A stretch of 64,000 nucleotides of DNA from JBBROS01 sp963752225 (GTDB taxonomy: Bacteria > Pseudomonadota > Alphaproteobacteria > Acetobacterales > Acetobacteraceae): contig CAVVXS010000009.1 of assembly GCA_963752225.1 (NCBI GenBank), positions 744,001 through 808,000 of the forward strand, in the 5' to 3' direction. Below the pieces are notes generated by a model. The model worked only from the letters and a program-made list of their open reading frames with translations. It did not search any database and had not been told where the DNA came from. Position 1 is the stretch's first letter. Every line of letters begins with the position of its first letter. This document shows, in pieces, positions 34,264-44,730 of this stretch. Position numbers and translations under genes: made by a program.

Positions 34264-37122
34264 ATGATTTTGTTTCACCTTCTCGTCGATTGGCTGGTCG
34301 TCTTGATCAGCCAATTTGCTACTAAAGAGATAGCGTTCGCGTTTGCATTCGGCATTCTGGTCCTCAGCTTGCTGATTTGGGGGCTGTTCGTCCTCCGCCC
34401 TCATAGGACTTTGATGCGGGCGCTGAACTCGGCGACGCGCGCGGTCCAGCAGGCAACTGCCAACCCCAAATGGGGGCCGCGGGATCAGTTGGCTGCGGTC
34501 GACAAGGCGCTCGTGAACAATCCGGCCATCCAGGAGATCTGGAAACCATACCGGCGTGCGCTCCGCGACGACCCCAAGCGGGAAGGCCAATACGTCAACC
34601 CGGTCGACCCCTACAAGTGGTTCTGCCTCGAGCGCCTGCCCGGACGCGGCTACGAGAAGTGGGCATCGACCTGGGCTGGCATATCTCTGACCGTCGGCCT
34701 CCTGTTCACGTTCGTCGGCCTCACTGCGGCGCTGCTGAAGGTTGGGGAAGCCGGTGCCGATACCGCGCAGTTGCGCCTAGCCATCGCAGAGATCCTGAGG
34801 ATCAGCTCAGCAAAGTTCATCACGTCGATGGCAGGCATCCTGGCCTATATCGGCTGGACCCTGGTCGCGCGGTCCTATGCCTCGGCCCAGTCCAAAGCCA
34901 CGGCGGCCCTGGCGACCGCGATCCAGGCGCTGAGTGCGCCCCTTACCCCGGAAGCTGTGCTCCTCGATCAGCTCGACGAGGCCAGAGCGCAGACAAAACG
35001 CCTGAAAACGCTGTCCGACGATATGGCCGTCGCGTTCGACGCCAGCCTGAATAAGGTCGTCGGCCAACGTTTGGACGCCCTGCCGTCGGCGGTGGGCCAG
35101 TTCCTCCAGCCCGCACTCGAGCAGTCAGTGCGGCCGGTTGTGCAGGCTATCGAAAGCATGGGGGGAGCGATTGGTGCGGGCAATCACGCAGCGATCCACG
35201 ACATGGTGTCCGGACTGATGTCCAGCATCAAGGACGCCACCGGCACAGAGATGGACTTGCTGACCAGCAGCATGCGCGAAGCCGCCGGTGAGTTGAAAGC
35301 GGCAAAGACCGGGATCGGGGACGGAGGAACGGAGTTCGGCCAAAGCCTGGCACGTGCCGCCGAAGGTATGACCCTGGCGTCGGCGCGAATGGCTGAAGCC
35401 ATGGAGCAGCGGGTCGGGGAGATCGATGCACGCATGAGCAGGATCGACGCGGTCCTGTCGTCCGGGGCCGACCGCCTGGACTCCATGGGTGGCAGCATTA
35501 CTGAGCGGATGGCCGAGGGCTTGCGCCAGGCGATGGAGACCATCGCAGCCGTTGCGACCGCCGGGGCGGCAAAGGCCAGGGACCAAGCTCAAGCCGAGCT
35601 CGCCCCTATTCTCGGTGAACTCAAGAACCTGATGGAGCAGATCCGCTTGTCCGCCGAAGAAAGCCGGGGCGCCCTGGTCGCTGGTGGCAGGTCGGCCGCC
35701 ACGGATCTTGGTGCCGCATTGTCCAAGGCGAGCACTGAACTTTCCGAAGCATCGAAGCGGATGTCGGAGGTGATGGGACACCGCGCTGGTGAGATCGACG
35801 ACCGCATGCACCGCATCGACGCCGTCCTCTCGACGGGTGCTGAACAACTCAGCGCGATGGGCGGCCGCATGAGCGAGCAGATGGCGGACGGATTACGTCT
35901 CGCCATGGAGAGCATCACAGCGGCCGCGGCTGCCGGGGCGGAGACTGCCCGGAGTCAGGCCCAGGCGGAACTCGCACCATTGCTTGGAGAACTGAAGAAC
36001 CTGATGACCGGCATCCGCAAATCGGCCGAAGACAGCCGTGGCGCCTTGGTCGAAGGTGGCAGGACCGCCGCTAATGATCTCAGCACCGCATTATCGAAGG
36101 CCAGCGGTGATCTTTCGGGTGCATCAACGCGGATGGTCGACGCCATGGAGCACCGGGTCGGCGAGGTCGATGCCCGTATGAGCCGCATCGATGCCGCCCT
36201 GTTGTCCGGCGCGGAGCGGTTCACGGCGATGGGCGGCAGCATGTCCGAGCAGATGGCTGACGGGCTTCGCAAGGCGATGGAGAGCATCGCGGGTGCCGCG
36301 GCTGCCGGGGCTGATACCGCCCGGGGACAGGCGCAGGCTGAACTCGCGCCGTTGCTTGGCGAACTGAAGAACCTGATGGGCGACATCCGGCAATCAGCCG
36401 AGGAGAGCCGGGGCGCCCTGGTTGCAGGCGGCCGGTCAGCAGCCGACGACCTTGGCAACGCGCTGTCCAAAGCCAGCGGGGAGTTGTCGAACGCGTCGAT
36501 GGAAGCGTCCGCCGCCCTAATCAAATCGTTCGAGGAGGCATCCTCGCGCATCCTGACGACCGTTGAAGACTCGGTCGCCGGATACCGGACCGCTACGGAG
36601 TCGCTCGCAGATCGGCTTGCGGTGGTCGAGCAGGGCTTCAGCGCCCTGGAGCAGGCTTTCGGCAGGAACGTCGTTCATCTGGACGAGGCTGGCGGCGCGC
36701 TCACGGCGGCTGGCTGCACGTTCGGTGCGGCCTCGGACCAACTGCGGGCAGCAGCAACTCCAGTCGCTGCCACGCTCCAGTCGGTCGAAAGTGCCGCCAC
36801 GCAAACTCGGGAAGCCCTCCAGGTCTTCGAGAGAAGCGGAGGAGCGCTGCGGGAAGCGGCGTTGGCCATGACCTCGTCTTCCCAATCCGCGGCCAAGGCA
36901 TTCGAGTTGTATGAGCACCGGTTTGCATCGGTCGATGAGAGCTTGGGCAAGACGGTCCTCACGCTGCGTGACGGCGTGGTCGAGCTCGGCGCCCGCGTCA
37001 CTGAAGTCGTCGAGGATTATGATAAGCACCTCGGAGACGCGATAAACTTGCTGAGGTCCGGCGTTGGGGACATTGCGGACGCTGTAGAGAGCCTCAGCGA
37101 ACATACCCGCCAGGCGGCCTGA
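34264..37122 (+). CDS. zorA: ZorA, MotA-like stator subunit of Zorya anti-phage system
   Basis: 952 residues. The first about 45 residues are membrane-spanning (VLSLLIWGLFVL), with two further helices near 140-165 (SLTVGLLFTFVGLTAALL) and 180-203 (FITSMAGILAYIGWTL), which is the MotA/TolQ/ExbB-like core of ZorA. Behind it runs a very long helical cytoplasmic tail of some 740 residues, including three 124-residue tandem repeats (about residues 376-747). ZorA and ZorB form a proton-driven membrane motor whose tail signals to ZorC and ZorD. The gene overlaps nothing upstream and is one base from zorB. The tail repeats are unusually regular. Confidence 0.9.
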   Translation: MILFHLLVDWLVVLISQFATKEIAFAFAFGILVLSLLIWGLFVLRPHRTLMRALNSATRAVQQATANPKWGPRDQLAAVDKALVNNPAIQEIWKPYRRALRDDPKREGQYVNPVDPYKWFCLERLPGRGYEKWASTWAGISLTVGLLFTFVGLTAALLKVGEAGADTAQLRLAIAEILRISSAKFITSMAGILAYIGWTLVARSYASAQSKATAALATAIQALSAPLTPEAVLLDQLDEARAQTKRLKTLSDDMAVAFDASLNKVVGQRLDALPSAVGQFLQPALEQSVRPVVQAIESMGGAIGAGNHAAIHDMVSGLMSSIKDATGTEMDLLTSSMREAAGELKAAKTGIGDGGTEFGQSLARAAEGMTLASARMAEAMEQRVGEIDARMSRIDAVLSSGADRLDSMGGSITERMAEGLRQAMETIAAVATAGAAKARDQAQAELAPILGELKNLMEQIRLSAEESRGALVAGGRSAATDLGAALSKASTELSEASKRMSEVMGHRAGEIDDRMHRIDAVLSTGAEQLSAMGGRMSEQMADGLRLAMESITAAAAAGAETARSQAQAELAPLLGELKNLMTGIRKSAEDSRGALVEGGRTAANDLSTALSKASGDLSGASTRMVDAMEHRVGEVDARMSRIDAALLSGAERFTAMGGSMSEQMADGLRKAMESIAGAAAAGADTARGQAQAELAPLLGELKNLMGDIRQSAEESRGALVAGGRSAADDLGNALSKASGELSNASMEASAALIKSFEEASSRILTTVEDSVAGYRTATESLADRLAVVEQGFSALEQAFGRNVVHLDEAGGALTAAGCTFGAASDQLRAAATPVAATLQSVESAATQTREALQVFERSGGALREAALAMTSSSQSAAKAFELYEHRFASVDESLGKTVLTLRDGVVELGARVTEVVEDYDKHLGDAINLLRSGVGDIADAVESLSEHTRQAA
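35389..36504 (+). repeat. three tandem 372-bp repeats in zorA
   Basis: Units begin at 35389, 35761 and 36133, exactly 372 bases (124 codons) apart. Each encodes an R/S-M-x-x-x-M-x-x-R-x-GEIDxRMxRIDAVLS start, a MGGxMSEQMADGLRxAMESI centre, an AQAELAPLLGELKNLM segment and a SAEESRGALVxGGRxAAxDL end. They are diverged at DNA level but the period is strict. A partial, more divergent copy of the pattern precedes the first unit. Confidence 0.85.
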
Positions 37123-37123
37123 C

Positions 37124-38119
37124 ATGTTCTCCAGGGCCGCAGCTACGACTGACGAAGATCAGAAGGACATATTCGCGCCCGTCGCCGACCTGATGGTTGG
37201 CGTCGTCTTCATTTTCATGATCCTGATCCTTGCTTTGTCCCTGGACCTGTCCACGGAAAAGGGCGTTCCGCAAAGCACCTACGACCTGAAAGTCGAGGAG
37301 AACCGGGTTCTCACCCAGCAGCTTGCCGACATCCAGGGCGCGCTAGAAAGGGAGCGCTCGGCGCGCGCGATGGCCGAGAAGCGGGCCTCGGTTCTCACCG
37401 CGGACAACGAGCGCCTGCTGCAATTCGTCCGCTTCGTCCGCGACAGCCAAATCGCGCCGCTGATGGAACGGCTCTCCAAGGCCGATCAGACCAGGACGGC
37501 GATCCTCACCGATATGCAAACCCGTCTCGCCGCGCTGGGCGTGGACGTGAAGGTCAACCCGGATGCCGGAACGCTCATGCTCCCGAGCAAGAACTTGTTC
37601 GGCAGCGGACAGGCCGATCCGACCGTTCCGGATGGGCGCGACACCATCCTCCGCCTCGGGGCCGTGATGTCGGAGGTCCTGCCCTGCTATTCGCCGACCG
37701 GCACACCGAACACCCTGGTGAGCACCTGCCCGGCCAAAGGCGACTTCAGCAACCTGAGCGCGGTGTATATCGAGGGGCACACGGATGCCTTCCCATACGG
37801 CAACCCCACAGGTCGTTTCCGCAACAACTGGGATCTGTCGGCCGGTCGCGCGATCGAAGCCTTCACGCTCATCCGCGACCACTTCGAACGGATACGAGCT
37901 CTGAAGAACCAGGAGGGCGACGCGGTCTTGGGCGTAAGCGGGTATGCCGATACGCGGCCAGCTGACAGGTCTGCTCCAGACCGCATGCTGACGTCTGTGG
38001 CCGACAAGGACCGTCGGATCGAGATCCGGATCATCATGTCGACGAACGAGCAGGTCGTGGGTGCGGTCTTGCGGGAGCTCAACCAGCGGCTGGAGGACGT
38101 CGATGGGCTTGTCCGCTGA
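37124..38119 (+). CDS. zorB: ZorB, MotB-like stator subunit with OmpA domain
   Basis: 331 residues. One N-terminal membrane helix (LMVGVVFIFMILILALSL) preceded by the stator Asp in APVADLMVG (about residue 22), which would carry protons. A coiled coil follows, then a C-terminal OmpA/MotB peptidoglycan-binding domain (YIEGHTDAFP, NNWDLSAGRAIEAF, VSGYADTRPAD, RRIEIRI). With ZorA it anchors the motor in the cell wall. The start is one base after the zorA stop, and the last 17 bases overlap zorC. Confidence 0.92.
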   Translation: MFSRAAATTDEDQKDIFAPVADLMVGVVFIFMILILALSLDLSTEKGVPQSTYDLKVEENRVLTQQLADIQGALERERSARAMAEKRASVLTADNERLLQFVRFVRDSQIAPLMERLSKADQTRTAILTDMQTRLAALGVDVKVNPDAGTLMLPSKNLFGSGQADPTVPDGRDTILRLGAVMSEVLPCYSPTGTPNTLVSTCPAKGDFSNLSAVYIEGHTDAFPYGNPTGRFRNNWDLSAGRAIEAFTLIRDHFERIRALKNQEGDAVLGVSGYADTRPADRSAPDRMLTSVADKDRRIEIRIIMSTNEQVVGAVLRELNQRLEDVDGLVR

Positions 38120-39458
38120 ACTCGCTCGGCCGCTTCCCAGGGTCCCTCACCCATTCCTCCGCAAGCGGTCAGCGCTGGCGGCCGAGGCGGAGAAGCTGTC
38201 GCAACTATTCGGCGGCGTCCCTCGTGAGGTCGAGCCGCCCGAGAATGAGATCGCCCGGATTGAAGCCGCGCTCGGCGAGGACGGATCCGGCGTGGGTCGT
38301 TTGTGCCGCCGCGACCTGAAGGTGGTGCCCTACATCATTTGGGGAACGAATCCAGCCTGGCGGCTCAACGGCGCGTTCATCCGGCGCTTCCTGGCCAGGA
38401 CCGTATCCGTTTGGCCTCGCGGCACGAAGCGCCTGTGGCGACACTACGTGTTGAACTTTAATCCTCAATGCCCGGCGACGCACGAGTTTGGTGCTTGGTT
38501 GGAGACGCGCGTCGAGCAGTTGCCCGACACCCTACAGACCTTTTCCCGTCGCTACTCGGCATTGTCGCCAGAGCGCTTTGGCCCCTCGCTCGCCCAAGCC
38601 GCCCTTGATGGACAACAGCTTTTGGCGGACATCGAGGCCACCGGGCTTGGCGTAAAAGCGCTGCAATCCTCGGCGTTGTTGGTGACCGTTCTGGACGAGG
38701 CTGGCCGCGAGCTTGCAGCCTCACCCGAAATAGTCCGGCCCACAGACAGCCTAACCGCACTCCTGGCCGGAACGGTTGAGAACGCGATCGCAGAGGCCGC
38801 CGGTGACCGTGGCACAAAAAGCAGGGCGCTACGGTCCCTGGTCGACGGGTTGGTGGCCTGGCAGGAGGGGGAGGGTTCGAAGGGCGCTTCCCCCGACGAC
38901 GTCGTTAAGTTCCTCCTGGCGCTGAACGACGACCCACGGTTCGCGCGCCACCGATGGCAGGGCCACGTCTCGGACCGATCCATCACCGCAGTCGAGCAAT
39001 GGCTTAGCCAGGTAACCATCGAAGCGTTCTTCCGGGTGTTTGACACCCTCAAGAGCAGCCGTCCGGATATGTGGAAAGCACGGCGGGAGTTCTGGATGTT
39101 GTACCTGCCACACGTCTCCCGTGCGTGGCTCGTAGTCGGGCGCGATGCGCTGCCCATTGCCGAACGGGAGGGGCTAGCCTTTGGACAGTTCACCCAAGGG
39201 GCCTTGACCGGCCACTGCGGCCTGATGATGCAGATTGGCAGCATGAACGTCATGGAGATGAACGAGAACGGCAAAGCCGTGTTCTGGCAGGCTGGCACCA
39301 AGAACATGCCAGGCCTGTATGAGAAGACCTACAGCAGGTATAAATTCCAGTTCCGCGTCAATAGCGCCGACATATTCGCCCTCGTTCATCAAGTCGGCTG
39401 GCAAGCGAAATTCCACAACCGGATACTGCAAAATACCGGAATTCATGTGGCCAAATAG
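38103..39458 (+). CDS. zorC: ZorC, type I Zorya component
   Basis: 451 residues from ATG 38103. The C-terminal half matches the EH-signature protein layout of ZorC, with FLALNDDPRFARHRWQGH and the conserved-looking RREFWMLYLPHVSRAWLVVG followed by LTGHCGLMMQIGSMNVMEMN. ZorC binds DNA and works with the nuclease/helicase ZorD. The start lies inside the end of zorB and the stop is 11 bases before zorD, so the four genes are one transcript. ZorC marks the system as the zorABCD (type I) kind. Confidence 0.88.
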   Translation: MGLSAELARPLPRVPHPFLRKRSALAAEAEKLSQLFGGVPREVEPPENEIARIEAALGEDGSGVGRLCRRDLKVVPYIIWGTNPAWRLNGAFIRRFLARTVSVWPRGTKRLWRHYVLNFNPQCPATHEFGAWLETRVEQLPDTLQTFSRRYSALSPERFGPSLAQAALDGQQLLADIEATGLGVKALQSSALLVTVLDEAGRELAASPEIVRPTDSLTALLAGTVENAIAEAAGDRGTKSRALRSLVDGLVAWQEGEGSKGASPDDVVKFLLALNDDPRFARHRWQGHVSDRSITAVEQWLSQVTIEAFFRVFDTLKSSRPDMWKARREFWMLYLPHVSRAWLVVGRDALPIAEREGLAFGQFTQGALTGHCGLMMQIGSMNVMEMNENGKAVFWQAGTKNMPGLYEKTYSRYKFQFRVNSADIFALVHQVGWQAKFHNRILQNTGIHVAK

Positions 39459-39469
39459 GTTGGTGACAG

Positions 39470-42400
39470 ATGGCAAAGCATTCGGTCACGGCCACGCTCG
39501 TTGATGGTGGCTTCAGGTTCGACATCAGCCGATCCGGACCGATGGGGTTTGGAGGAAGCTGCTGACCTACCGAGATTGGTTGCCCGAGATGCATCCTGCG
39601 GTGAACCTGCTGAAGCTCCTGGTGGACAACGAAGCCGCCGTTGAACAGGGGGATGGTGCTTGGGTCGGGCACGAGACTGTCGCGTGCATGGCACCCGACG
39701 AAACAACTCTTCTCGGGCTTCCTCGGGCCTGCCCCTACGCCTTAAGACTTCGAGTCGTCGGGCGCCGCTTCGGATCCCGTCTTCCTTGTGCATCCAGCCT
39801 GGATCACGGCGGATGGCGCCGAAGCCGCTGGCCTGACACGCACGGGGGCGATGCTGAGGAGCGTTGCTGACGAGTTCCTGGTCCCCGAACCCCTCTTCTC
39901 GCTTTTGGAGGAGGTCGAGCGGCTGAACGCGTTGGGTACTGCTACGAGCGGCAATGCAGCGCTCGATGCCCGGATGGTTCAGTTCGACCGGATCAGGATG
40001 GCGCTGTCGGCAGCCACCGGCGACGCACGGGCGGACAGCTATTTGACCAGCCTGACGATCCACCATGCGACGGCACTCGCAATTGAGCCAGTCGAAGGAG
40101 TCTCTGACCTCTTCAATCCTGTGCTTTTCGGCGATGTGCCGCCCGGTTTCGCAACCGACGAGAATGAGGAAGTCACGGCGGTGAGGCACGCGCTGCTGCC
40201 CGCGGAGCACGCGCTCAAGTTCCGGTCGGTGCTGTTTCCCAGGCAGGGAGCCCGGCGGCACTACCGCCTGGCCGAGGGTGTCTACGCGGTTGTTGATGCG
40301 CCCGTCGAAGCGGCGCTCCGGGTGGTGGAGAGGGTCAATGGCTCCGACGCCGCGACCAGGGCAGCGTTTAGGACGGACCCGAGATCGTTCCTGAACGAAG
40401 AGATCGAGAAAGCGGGCGGTACGGGAGACATCGTCTGCGACGGAGCGACGATGCGCGGTGCCATGGATTACGGCGAGCGCGTTCTCGGCATCCAGGCGTG
40501 GGATGGAACAAGGCTGTCCTTCAAGATACCCGTGTTCCACAAGTGGTTTCCCGAGGACGGGGCCGAGATCGAGACCTACACGCTCGACGTTCCGGGAAGC
40601 GATCAACCGCTGATCATCCGGCCGGAACAGGTGTCGACGCTGCGCGATGCTCTGGACAGTGCCCGCGCTGCGGGGCGCCTGGACGTGAGCTTCGACGGCA
40701 AGACGTTCCCCCTGACCCCGGAACTCGAGGATACGGTCAACAAGCTGGTCGGGCATATCAGCCCGGAAAGGGCCGCCAAGAAGGCCGGAATTGCCGACAA
40801 GGTTCCCGCTAAGCTGCTTGTGCTGCGCGCTGCTGAAAACGAGGAGGATCTGATCTTCAACGCGCGACTGCGGGATCCGCTCGGCACGCTGTCGCTGCCC
40901 CACGAGGCTCCAATGAAGACCTTGCCGATGCCCCATCAGAGGGATGGCATTGGTTGGCTCCGGCATGCCTTCACCAGCGGGATGCCCGGGGTGCTGCTTG
41001 CCGACGACATGGGGCTCGGGAAGACCTTCCAGGTACTTGCCTTCTTGCACTGGCTGCGGGTCCGGAACCCCGAAAGCAAGAAGCCCGTCCTGGTGGTCGC
41101 GCCTAAGAAGCTGTTGGACGTCTGGCTCGAGGAGATCGTCCGCCACATCGGTGCCGAGGGATTGGGCCGCCCTGTCCTTGCCTACGATGAGAACCTGAAG
41201 CAGCTGAAAGTCGGGACCGGCAAGGAGGGCCAGCTTGGTCGGCAGGTCCTGGATGTGGAGAGGCTCCGCGGGGCCGATTGGGTATTGACCACGTATGAGA
41301 CGCTGCGTGACTACCACTTCTCATTCGCGGCGGTCCGCTTTCGGGTCGCAATCTATGACGAGGCTCAGAAGCTCAAGAGCATGGCGTCGTTGATCAACAA
41401 CGCGGCCAAATGCCAGCAGCCTGAGTTCACGATCCTAATGACCGGCACGCCGATCGAGAACAGCATCATGGATCTGTGGACGCTACTCGATGTCGCATGG
41501 CCCGGCTTCCTGGGCTTGAGCGGCAAGGAGTTTGCGAAAACCTACTCGGAGGGCGTTTCGCCTGAGCAGACAGCCGAACTGAAGCGGAGGCTGATCGAGC
41601 CGCTGACCGTGGGGCCGAGGCAATGCCCGCCAGTGATGCTGCGCCGTTTCAAATCCGACATCCTCATCGGACTGCCCAAAAAGGCCGAACGTTCGTGGCG
41701 CGAAGAGATGCCGCCCCAGCAGGTGCGGGTCTATGACAGAGTCGTCGCCGACCAGAAAGCCCGGAAGGTTCACCCCTTGCAGGCGTTGAGTGCATTGCGC
41801 GCCGCATCGTTTCATCCCGACCTGAGGATGCCGACATCGCCGGACGAGCACTCCGAGCTAATTGCCTCCTCGGCAAGATTTCGCGCACTGTTCCGGATCC
41901 TGGACGACGTGTGCAAGGCGAACCAGCGGGCCCTTGTATTCGTCGATTTGAGGATGGGGCAACGGGTGCTCGCTGAACTGATCCGTGCCCGCTACCGGCT
42001 CGCGCGGCATCCGCAGATCATCAACGGCGACACGTCAACCAAGGCGCTAAAGCAGATCAAGACGGACTTCCAGGCGGGCACGGGGTTTGACGTCCTCCTG
42101 CTCGGGCCGCGGGCTGCTGGTTTTGGCCTGACCCTCACGGCCGCCAACCATGTCATCCACATGAACCGCTGGTGGAACCCGGCCGTCGAAGATCAGTGCA
42201 GCGACCGTGTTTACCGGATGGGCCAAGACAAGGATGTCAGCATCCACGTCCCGATCGGCGTCCACCCGTCACTGGGCGACAAGTCTTTCGACGTGGTTCT
42301 AGACGGCATGCTTGCTGGCAAGCGATCGTTGAGCCGGGAGATCGTCGTCCCCACTACCATGACGGACCAGGACTTCCAGCGGATGTTCGCCACTGTGGTC

Positions 42401-42859
42401 TCCGGGCAGGTCGGCAGTCGCGATGACTTTTCTACCCTGGACACTATGGGTTGGCGGGGGTTTGAGGACTGGGCTGCGCAGCAGTTCGCTCAGGTCGGCT
42501 TCCAGGCAAACCGAACGCCCAGGAGCCATGACCGCGGGGCCGATATTGTCCTGCGCCCTCCGGCGGGAGCCCCATCCCGGCCGGTCATCTGTCAGTGTAA
42601 GCATCGGTCCCTCGGTGAGGGCACCGTGGACGAGGACGCCGTCGAGGATGTTCTGCGCGCCCGGGTGGCTTACAGCCCGGTCTATCCCTGGCTGGCCAAC
42701 CCAACGCTTATAGCCTTGACCAATGGGACGTTCACCCTCGCCGCGCGGAGTTTGGCGAAGGAGAAGGGGGTACTTGCGATTGATCGCTGTCGGATCGCGG
42801 AGTTGCCTGGGCTGGCGCACAGGCTCCGCGAAGGAGGTGAACATTCCGTCTGGTCCTGA
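39470..42859 (+). CDS. zorD: ZorD, SNF2-family helicase with C-terminal Mrr-like nuclease domain, frameshifted near the N-terminus
   Basis: The main frame encodes a Swi2/Snf2 helicase: LLADDMGLGKTFQ (Walker A, about 41.0 kb), IYDEAQKLK (motif II), LMTGTPIENS, and the second RecA domain with AAGFGLTLTAANHVIHMNRWWNPAVEDQ. The last about 140 residues are a restriction-endonuclease-like (Mrr) domain (GFEDWAAQQFAQVGF, RGADIVL, CQCKHR). Translation should begin at ATG 39470 (MAKHSVTATLVDGG). A missing base at about 39540 and an extra base at about 39751 move the intervening 210 bases to another frame, where DGVWRKLLTYRDWLPEMHPAV is clearly coding. As written, a TGA at 39563 ends translation early. 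Confidence 0.88.
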
Positions 42860-42991
42860 TCATGCAGATACAGAGTACGGTCGGCGAGGCCGTCAACGGG
42901 CGCCAAAACTTGCCCAGATTGAGCTGCACGCCGTTGCAGCGTAGTGACCACATCTGGCAGAAATCGAAGTTACCGGGTGACGAGGCAACCC

Positions 42992-44627
42992 ATGGCGTGG
43001 ACTCCGAACTGGTCACCGGCCGAATTACGGCTCATCGCAAAAGGGGAAGCCGCAGCGGACGAGCCGGGCGTCATCCCCGCCGAGTTTGTAGGGCCCGAGC
43101 GTGCCGCTTGGCGCGCCGGATACGGCCGCGGGTGGGCTGGGCTGTGCACCGTCAGCAGGGTCGATCCTCCAGAACATCTGCCGGTCAAGGCGGCCTGGAG
43201 CGCAGGCTGGACCGCCGGAAGCGAAACCTGCAAGAAGGCGGGGGTCGGGTTCGACCCATTCGTCCTCCCTTCCGGCCGATCGTTTGGTGACCGGGAGACT
43301 TGGTCTCAGGATGAGTGTGACGCGTTCGACGTTGGCTACAAGCTCGGCCGGGAGACCGAGAACGAGCACAAGGCCCTGCTCTTCCGACCACGGATCTACT
43401 GGGGTCTGCTCGGACACCTGTTCCACTTCTTCGACCGCGGTAGGTTCCGCGGCCTTGATGCGCGCAAGTCAGCTCTAGCGGCTGGACGCACGTCCGGGAC
43501 CACTCCGGGCAACGTCAGCCCGACCGTCGCCGCGCCAACCGCCCCGACGGTTAAAGCTACGCGTCACCGGGTGACATCAGAGGTGGCTCCGCGACCATCG
43601 GTGAAAAAGCCGGGGCCGTCGTCAGAGGGCCGGAAGAACGCCTGGACCAAGACGGAAATGCGAGCGATCGCCCTCGGGGAGACGGCCGCGGACAGCCTTG
43701 GGGTGCTCCCGCAGGATCTGACCGGCGGCAGTAGGGCGGCATGGCGCACTGGGTTTGCACGAGGCTGGGCCGGATTGATAAGGGCGGGCAGGTCGACTTA
43801 CCCAAACTGCTGCCATTCAAGGACGCTTGGCGGGACGGCCACCGGAAGGGGATGGAGGTCTGCAAGGCTGCTGCGGACGGCTTTAAGATCACATGGGATC
43901 CGGGCGTGGCGACCACAGTCACGAGAGGGCGCGCCACCTGGTCCCAAGAGCAGGCCGACGCGTATGACGAAGGCTACCAGGCGGGATCCCAGGGCTTCAC
44001 CAGTGCCAAGATGCCCCTCCGATACAAGGGACCGCTTCAGGGCTATGTCACGGCGTGGCTCTGGGGACAGGCGCACGGTCGCAAAGGTTTGGAGCCGGAC
44101 GGCAGCGGCCGTCCGAAGACCGCGGTCGCGCCGGTCAAGGCTAGGCGCCGGGGACCCGGTGACTTCGGATCAGCCGGTCTCATCCGCTGAGCCGACCAAA
44201 GCTGTTGCCGGAAAACTCGGGACGACACGGCGAGTGGCCGTCACCCGGTAACCCCAGGGAAGTCGGTCCCGGGCGGTAGCCCAAAAACGACCCTCGGGAA
44301 GAAGGTTGCCCAGACCCAGCAACGTAAGAAGCGCCACCGGGTGACGAAGTCGGCTGAAGCCTCTTCTCTACCGGCCCGGAGGCGCCCGCAACCGGAGCTG
44401 AACGGCAGCGGGCATACCGGGCGCGGCGCCGGTCCAGGTCCATCGACGTGTCAGGGGAGACCCACACCCTACTCCGGCAGTTGCAGGCTCTCAGGGGCGT
44501 CCGGCTCGATGACGCGTTGCAGGTCGCGCTCCGGGCGGCGCTTGGCGAGGCAACCAAGAAGCCATCAGCACGCGACCGGCGCGCGGGCGCGGGAAGCCGC
44601 CTGTCGGGCGGTAAGGCAGACCAGTAA
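42992..44627 (+). pseudogene. two-repeat protein of unknown function, multiple frameshifts
   Basis: Starting at ATG 42992 (MAWTPNWSPAELRLIAKGE) a repeat of about 150 residues is followed by a linker and a second copy (WTKTEMRAIALGETAADSLG). Both share E-x-A-A-D-x-x-G-V-x-P, RAAWRxGxxRGWAGL, and W-S-Q-[DE]-[EQ]-x-D-A-[FY]-D-x-GY. The second copy changes frame at about 43776. Further coding signal continues in shifted frames (KSVPGGSPKTTLGKKVAQ, then SIDVSGETHTLLRQLQALRG, similar to ribbon-helix-helix proteins) to a stop at 44627. I know no family for the repeat. Each frame reads as genuine coding sequence, so the damage is recent or a sequence error. It lies 133 bases after zorD on the same strand. 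Confidence 0.5.
43563..43575. repeat. GTCACCNGGTGAC palindrome, copy 4 (G centre)
   Basis: Exact copy in the linker between the two repeats of the frameshifted gene downstream of zorD. One-mismatch relatives flank it at 42969-42981, 44240-44252 and 44333-44345. Confidence 0.7.
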
Positions 44628-44730
44628 GCGGGAACCCGGCTTGCAGGTCGGAAACCAAACTTCCTGCACCGCCGTGGTCGGTGCTACGTCGCAACCGACC
44701 TGGGGTCTTGAAGCGAGCGCTCCAGTAAAT

